Shown here one piece after another: positions 57,950-64,000 of a stretch of DNA of 64,000 nucleotides. Below the pieces are notes generated by a model that did no database searches, was not told the origin of the DNA, and worked only from the letters and a program-made list of their open reading frames with translations. Both the position numbers and the translations under genes were made by a program. Within the stretch, counting starts at the first letter, position 1. Each line of letters starts with the position of its first letter. Source of the stretch: Macrosoma leucophasiata (lineage: Eukaryota > Arthropoda > Insecta > Lepidoptera > Hedylidae); contig JAWQUS010000011.1 of the NCBI GenBank assembly GCA_036365455.1, forward strand, positions 3,430,001-3,494,000, read 5' to 3'.

Positions 57950-59080
57950 ACTAGCTGTGCCCGCGACTTCGTCCAAGTGAGAAAAAATATGATTGTTCAG
58001 TATCTACCCGGACGAAGTCGTGGGCGCAGCTAGTATAAACGTAGCCTATGTTACTCCTTATTACATCAGCTATCTGCCAGTGAAAGTCCCGTCAAAATCG
58101 GTCCAGCCGTTCCCAAGATTAGCCCCGCCAAACAGACAGATGGACAGACAGACAAAAATTGTAAAAAATGTTGTTTTGGTACATGTACCGTGTATACATA
58201 CGTGCATTTAGTAAAAAGCTGTTATTTTAATATTACAAACAGACACTCAAATTTTATTTATTTGTATAGATTTATTATGGAAAGGTAATATACAACATAA
58301 GACCTCAAAATACTGTGAAAATTTTAAGCGTCTACTTGCTACCGTTATTATTATCGAGCAAAAAATAGACGAAAAAAAAAACACGTTTATTGTATGTCCC
58401 CTTAGACCCCTGAACATTTTTTTCATTTTCTTATTTTTAGTAATTAATTTTGTCTTTATAGCGGTATCAGAAATACACAATTTGTGAAAATGTTAGCTTT
58501 CTAGCTATCACTATTTATGACATACAGGCTGGTGACAGACAGACGGACAGACGGACGGACAGACAGACAGACAGACAGCGGAGGATTAGTTATCCGTGGG
58601 GTCCGTTTTTACCTTTTAGGTACGAAACCACCTAAAAGATGGAACTAAGATTCAGAATAGCTTAAAAATATTCGATATGATTCTTTAAATTGATATAACT
58701 TTTTTATTTCTGAACCGATTCACATGAAACAAACACTAAATATTAAGTGAAACTTACCACAATATATTAGTTAAACCGTAAATCGAATAAGCCGTTTCTG
58801 ATATTGGCGTGCACAAACACACAGACAAACAGACCTTTTTCCGGGATAAAAAGTACACAGTGTTGTGCGCCAAAGGTTAAAGTATAATCATACCAAGTTT
58901 CATTGTAATCGGAATTGTAGTTTTTCTGTGATGCTTGAACAAACAGACAGACAGACAGACAAAAAAAATTCTAATCACATATTTGGGTTCGGTATCGATC
59001 TAGTAACATCCCCTGGTATTTATTTTTTCAATATTTTTAATGTACAGAATTTACACTTCTACAGTTTTATTTATAAGTAT
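57950..59080 (-). repeat. Rep-H, inverted counterpart without array or Rep-G
   Basis: Starts with the CTAGCTGTGCCCGCGACTTC hairpin (57952-58033), then follows the complement of 46.3 kb and 45.4-46.1 kb, ending near TCCCCTGGTATTTATTTTTT. Confidence 0.75.
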
Positions 59081-59332
59081 AGATATAGACTAGTCGATCC
59101 GGCAAACTTCGTATTGCCTCACAATGCAATAATGTGTCAAAGGTTTGATAGATACGGACTATTTGTATGAAAAAATGAAATTGTGGTTTTTACTATTATA
59201 CTCGTATTTCCCTACAATTTCTTCATATTTTCTTACCTTTTAAACCTTCCCTGGACTTCCAAAAATCATTCACAACCAAATAGGTCCAGCCGTTCTCGAG
59301 TTTGAGCGAGACTAACGAACAGCAATTGATAT

Positions 59333-59335
59333 TTG

Positions 59336-59379
<44 letters not shown>

Positions 59380-59381
59380 AG
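59333..59381. repeat. (TA)n microsatellite
   Basis: Interrupted once by CA; folds on itself. Confidence 0.95.
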
Positions 59382-59508
59382 AAGATATAAGATAAAAAAC
59401 ACAGGTCACCTCCCTTGGTAGAACGGTTCCAGTTTTCCGAAGTGAATTTACCACTTTCCCATTGTAACATGCCAGATGACGCGAAAACTTCATACATTAA
59501 CTCAACTA

Positions 59509-59735
59509 TACTGGTAGTAGAGCTCCAGTAACGGACTGGTGGTAGAGCTCCAGTGACAGAGCTCGCGGGCGTAGGCACCACCGCATTACCTTAAATACAT
59601 GTCGCTAAATGGTATTCTTCAGCACTATCTTGTTCCGATCAGGTGGTAATGTACGGCCCTGTAATTTCCGACACAGAGGCATAACACTTAAGGTATCAGG
59701 AATGATAACGCATCTGCATTTTGACCTTATTTAAT
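59509..59735 (+). repeat. Rep-A with duplicated head, tail missing
   Basis: The head occurs twice in tandem (CTGGTAGTAGAGCTCCAGTA, then CTGGTGGTAGAGCTCCAGTG); the body stops at TTTTGACC. Confidence 0.82.
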
Positions 59736-59777
59736 TTAATATCTTTGGTGACTATAAAAAAAATTAAGACTCATTTA

Positions 59778-60064
59778 GCAGGCCACTTCTGCTACGCTGA
59801 GGTCCTGGGTTCGATTTCCGGGTAGGGGCTATCAGAGATAATTGTGTAAAGTCCTTTATCTCTGGTCATATTGGGAATTTTCCATTTTCTGGAAATTTCC
59901 TAGTACCTCGATGTTTGGTAATGTGCCCGGAGATGTCAACAGGCTCGCCACTTGTCACATGAGCCAAAACATAACCGGCGAATCGTGGGTGTTTGCATGT
60001 ATGCTTGAATGCATGCATTTACCTCTACCTACCCCTTCGGGAATTACAGGCGTAAAGTTACGTA
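59778..60064 (+). repeat. Rep-B SINE copy, head slightly truncated
   Basis: Starts near GGCCACTTCTGCTACGCTGA, keeps the B box GGGTTCGATTTCCGG and the whole body to GAATTACAGGCGTAAAGTTA. Confidence 0.86.
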
Positions 60065-60469
60065 TTTTTTAAAACCCAGTATTTTCGGAGATGGGGGGAA
60101 ATTGACAATTTGCATCAATTTTCTTGAATAACTTCTAGAAATTCTAGATTTAAAAAAAATATCCTTTACATTATTTACTTTTATATCCATACAGTAAGAC
60201 CTGTCTCGCAATATATCACACAATATTAATGGATCGTTTATTTTCATTATGAGAACCAAATCTAAATAAACCGGTCCAGTACTTTAGAAGAAAATTGGCT
60301 GTAACGGACAGACAGCCAGACAAACTCACGAATGATCCTAAAAGTGTTCCATTTTTCCTTTTGAGGTACGAAAAAATAATATATACAAGATTAGTATCAG
60401 AACTGGATAGGATTTGTTTTGTTATGGCAACCAGGTGAAAACTTCCCCCCCTTATCTCCGAAAATACTG

Positions 60470-60560
60470 AGTTTAAAAAAAAACGTAACTACACGCCTGT
60501 AATCCCCAAAGGGGTAGGCAGAGGTAAATGCATGTATTGAAGCATACATGCAAACACCAA
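60470..60560 (-). repeat. Rep-B SINE 3' fragment
   Basis: Complement of the family tail (GCCTGTAATCCCCAAAGGGG) through GCATACATGCAAACACC. Confidence 0.75.
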
Positions 60561-61668
60561 AACCAACCAACAAATCACTAAAGGTATTCGGAAGGATACG
60601 AATTAAGTTACTACTGTTGTTTGTTGAACTTGTTCGTAAACCCTGCAGTACCACACTATTTCACCGTCGACCATGGTTCGGGGACAATAAATTTGCTGCC
60701 AGACAGACCGTCTGGATATTCTGAGAATGCTTTAGGACACTTTTGCACGCAATATGTTAAATCATAAAATGGAAAATGGGAATATGTATTGGCGAAAGGG
60801 AACCTATTTGAATTGTAGTTGAAATGTACTTAACATCATTGGACATAGGTGCACTTATTATACCCGCCCAAAACTAATCTTTAAAGTTGTTTTAAACAAT
60901 TGGTTTTACCTTGTTTTAGATCGTAACAAGCTAATAATATCGTTGTATATTTAGAGGCGTAGTAAAAATTACTCAGAAGTACCTAAATATTATAGTCTAA
61001 AAAAAAAAGATTCGGACGAATTGAGAACCTCCTCCTTTTTTCGAAGTCGGTTAAAAGGAGCATTTCTTTTTTCAAAAATAAAATCTATTAAAGTTACCCT
61101 GTATTATAGCTTCACGAAAAAGTTACCTATTCATCATTATTAGGCAAAAATCTGTAACACGGATTATTTCTGAGGTGAAGAGAGCCTCAGGTACTTACTA
61201 AGTAACTGAATAAAAATTAAATGGAGAAACTTTTTCTGGTCAATATCGATGGAGACCGGTAAGATGCCTATGAAATACACAAATATCTAGCTGCTTCTCA
61301 AAAGAATCTCCTTAATTTTAGTGAGTTATAAGTACATACATAGTAGTAAAATTCAATTAAAAAAAGTATGTATACATAACAGCTGCTGGTGTTTATAGCT
61401 TTAGGATATAAACAGCCTTAATGAGCTAAAAATTTTCAATTATAAAAGAAAATTGGCCAATGAAAGCGAATCGCAAAATGGTGGGGCGCATTTTCTGTAC
61501 ATTCTAACCGCAGGCGCCAAAGTTTGGTATTAGTTTACGCCGAAACCCTGCGTGATTTCTAAATCAAAATATTCATAATGCTATCTATACCTATATAGTT
61601 GATGAGCACCTTTAATATACATTAATGTTTCTGTCATAACACGTATTAATAATTACAAATGTACTCAC
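60561..61668. other. Gene-free sequence before the candidate 5' exons
   Basis: Contains a common repeat ending (TTTTTTCGAAGTCGGTTAAA, near 61040); otherwise nothing recognised. Confidence 0.5.
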
Positions 61669-61758
61669 CGGCATTTCTTCCAAGCCCGCGTATTCCGCCC
61701 TCGCCGCCCGCCGCCTAACTAGCGCAACCACCGGGCCTCCACTGTGCCAGCTCACCAC
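61669..61758 (-). CDS. Candidate 5' coding exon c2 of the rootletin gene
   Basis: 90 bp, phase 0 at both ends if the acceptor is CCAG|GTGG; strong donor CCG|GTGAGT. Encodes VVSWHSGGPVVALVRRRAAR and ends EYAGLEEMP. GC-rich against an AT-rich background, which favours a functional exon. Spliced to 29882-29977 it stays open. Alternatively the ATG at its 3' end (GAAATGCCG) is the start codon and the rest is 5' UTR. Splice choice inferred, not proved. Confidence 0.45.
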
Positions 61759-61835
61759 CTGGCCCCATCTGAAGCTGCCTCGCGTGACTTACCTGCCTGA
61801 CTCCCAACAAATAACAAAACCACCCTAAAACTCAC

Positions 61836-62333
61836 CAAAACAAAGTCCAATTTCCATCGCTCAACATCATCACCGTTTACATTCAAATTTGATGTCTCTT
61901 CGACATCCGCATTAGTTACAACGATCTTCGGTATGATTCTTTCAATATAATCTTTATTACGCCCTTCATCAGAGTCCAAGTTCCTTTGTTCAAATTTCTC
62001 TTTCAGTGAATTAATAATGGCTCTTCCGGCTCGCTCGTATCTCGCTTTTGACTGATTCTCCCTCCATTTCCTTACAACTATGTCATTTGGCTTTTCGACT
62101 GTTCCAGATTTCAGATTATTGAATTTTATATCAGTTTCAGTGGTGCTTGTTGATTTGTCTTTAAACTTTTTGAATGTTATGATATTTGAGTGGCTTTGTT
62201 TGGTATTACTGATATTATTTATTGTTGTTTTTATATCAGACCCTTCTTTTTCGCCATAAAGATGCCACCATGTTGCGCCAGTTTCGTCTATAGGTGTTCT
62301 AGATCGAGCTGCGTAAGATGCAGGTTTAGCCAT
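61836..62333 (-). CDS. Uncharacterised 166-codon coding exon, candidate first coding exon of the rootletin gene
   Basis: Open from an ATG at 62333 in good context (ACTATGG) to a donor GTGAGT after codon 166; unspliced, the frame runs to a stop near 61752. Starts MAKPASYAARSRTPIDETGA, then TWWHLYGEKEG, a hydrophilic middle, and a helix-like KARYERAGRAIINSLKEKFE. No family recognised. A possible acceptor lies upstream at 62370-62371, so a non-coding first exon may exist. The codon phase fits c2 (77-bp intron) and then c3, but a separate small gene is equally possible. Confidence 0.5.
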
Positions 62334-62504
62334 AGTTTTAAGAGTATAAATAATATAAGTTAAAGCATTCTGTAAATAATTTATATTACTTTATGTACAA
62401 AAACAAATAAATTTGTATTAGTTTTATAAGACTCTGAGTTAGCTAAGGCGTTTTGGAATTATTAATTTAAAATATGGTTTCACGTGACAACAGACAGTAA
62501 AGTA

Positions 62505-62642
62505 TTTTGATCAAGTTTTGACCAATACCGGACTGTCAGTGCTTACGTAGACAGTGTGCAACAGAGATAACGCTCTACGAAATCGAAACGAGCCGGTCAT
62601 CTCTTTCGCAGACTCGATGTGCAATATTAATTGTGGAGTACT
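62505..62642. mobile_element. MITE-I, right part
   Basis: TTTTGATCAAGTTTTGACCA to CTCGATGTGCAATATTAATT, upstream of the candidate 5' exon. Confidence 0.75.
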
Positions 62643-62744
62643 GTCATCTACGGCACACCGCAGCTAGTATTGTATTTAAATTATACGATTTGTAAGCACA
62701 GTACAAGAACACATAAACACACACACAGAAATCCATATAATTGT

Positions 62745-62887
62745 ATAACCCCCTTATTCATAAGCGTGTTTTAGCTAAAGGGTTGCTAATCTCTCCTTTG
62801 TCTTTTTCTATCCTGCACATTTAACTGACAAAGACAAAGCATTCTACAGTTAAAACGTATCTATTATACATTTATGAATAAGGGGGT
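62745..62887. mobile_element. MITE-Q with CCCCCTTATTCATAA ends
   Basis: Inverted ends ACCCCCTTATTCATAA. The interior CTCCTTTGTCTTTTTCTATC also occurs, reversed, at 1404-1497 in an intron. Confidence 0.78.
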
Positions 62888-62929
62888 GAGTAGCCAAAGG
62901 CACGCACTACATTATTAACTTTCAGATTA

Positions 62930-62990
62930 TCATCATTATCATTTCAGCCAAAAGACGTTTACTGCTGGACAAAGACTTCCCTAAAGATGC
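62930..62990 (-). repeat. LINE tail fragment
   Basis: Complement of AAGTCTTTGTCCAGCAGTAA followed by GGCTGAAATGATAATGATGA, a frequent lepidopteran LINE ending. Confidence 0.65.
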
Positions 62991-63066
62991 TTCATTAAAA
63001 CAGTAAAGTGCATCAATAACTATTTATGTTATTCCACAGAGACATAACAACTGCATTACAAATTCT

Positions 63067-63152
63067 GGTTTTTGTGTAGATGTCTACAGGCTGCAGTCAT
63101 CATTTAACACCAATGTGAGCTGCATGCTTGTTTACAAACTTCCTTACATAAA
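63067..63152 (+). repeat. Rep-A 3' fragment
   Basis: TTTTTGTGTAGATGTCTACA to GCATGCTTGTTTACAAAC. Confidence 0.72.
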
Positions 63153-63343
63153 ATTAGGTAAGCAGAATATGCTGCTAACTGCATTATTGGTAGTATTGAA
63201 TTAGAATAGACAGCGAGAGAGAATGTTAAAGATAACTTGAACAAGGACTGTTTGCACAGATATTTAGGGTCCATGGTGATCTTGAAAAGGACTAGTTGTG
63301 AACATAATTATATATATGCATCTGTGTTATTGCAATGACTATG

Positions 63344-63484
63344 TCTAATGGTGAAATTCACAGACCGCACTACGACTTTAAGCAAAGTATGCTTAGAACT
63401 GTCAGAAATGTATGGGTTTTGACAGTTCGAAGCGTACTTTGCTCGAAAGTAAAGTCGTAGTGCGGTCTGTGAATCTCGCCCTAA
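63344..63484. mobile_element. Hairpin MITE
   Basis: Arms share ATTCACAGACCGCACTACGA and AGTATGCTTAGAACTGTCA against their near-complement; the loop is about 15 bp. Confidence 0.78.
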
Positions 63485-64000
63485 GATATTTTTAAATACC
63501 ACTCACCTGTCATACCTAAACCTGGTTTCGATTTATTTATATATTTTTAATAATTGTTATCAATATTTGAACACAGTAAAGATGGCCAATAAAGATGGCT
63601 TAGGTAATTGTCAATACACAGTGGTTTACACCACATTCTTCGTCAGTACTAATTTCACAACTAACGATAGAAACTATCTATTACTAAAATTGCAAGTCAG
63701 TAAATGATGAAATGGGTTACTGATCCATTCCTTTAGCCTGTATCTGAAAGGGACAAACCTATACAATAGTTTCTTTTATAAATAACAATAGCCCCTTGGT
63801 CTGTTTCCAGAAAGTAGGTCAGCATTACCATGCAAGCTTAATTTTGAGGATAATTTAAGGTTTACTTTGATAGACTAGCCTTTGCACGCGGCTTCGTCGG
63901 GATTTGTAATTTTGACATGACCATGGACATTATGACGGTTCCTTCACAGCCTTTCATGTTCTATTTTGCAACCTTATAGATTAAATATAAAATTATAAAT

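Overview
The window looks like a stretch of lepidopteran (moth or butterfly) nuclear DNA. The evidence is AT-rich introns, GT-AG exon borders, a full-length Bel/Pao retrotransposon, a mariner, and dense small repeats with 3' tails and fold-back repeats of a kind typical of Lepidoptera. There are no bacterial operons, CRISPR arrays or phage genes.

One host gene dominates. It lies on the minus strand and encodes rootletin (human CROCC, Drosophila Root), the coiled-coil protein of the ciliary rootlet. Seventeen coding exons can be chained from 29977 down to 317 with matching splice phases and no stop (2742 bp, 914 codons). They cover about the N-terminal 45% of a rootletin, and the 3' end lies beyond the left edge. 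Two more minus-strand exons at 61669-61758 and 61836-62333 are open and phase-compatible, so they may be the 5' end of the same gene across an intron of about 31.7 kb. That link is inference.

Layout: 1-9.1 kb, exons c19 to c12 separated by introns full of short repeats, including a hAT-type fold-back element built from ATCGATAG motifs. 9.1-19.7 kb, one intron holding a MITE with a 1.2 kb nested insertion and a young Bel/Pao element (12748-18791). 19.7-30 kb, exons c10 to c3, a decayed mariner (about 22.5-24.0 kb) and exon-derived relics at 25.0-25.5 kb. 30-61.6 kb, a gene-free repeat field: more than a dozen copies of an A-tailed SINE-like repeat (Rep-A), tRNA-derived SINEs, hAT-like MITEs and LINE 3' ends. 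61.7-62.3 kb, the candidate 5' exons. 62.4-64 kb, further MITEs.

I found no multi-gene system. The most unusual structures are the exon relics beside their parent exons, insertions pressed against splice sites (a poly(A) run just before one acceptor, a MITE 22 bp from another), several large intronic hairpins, and nested insertions whose empty sites are preserved in other copies inside the same window. Identities and borders were judged by eye.
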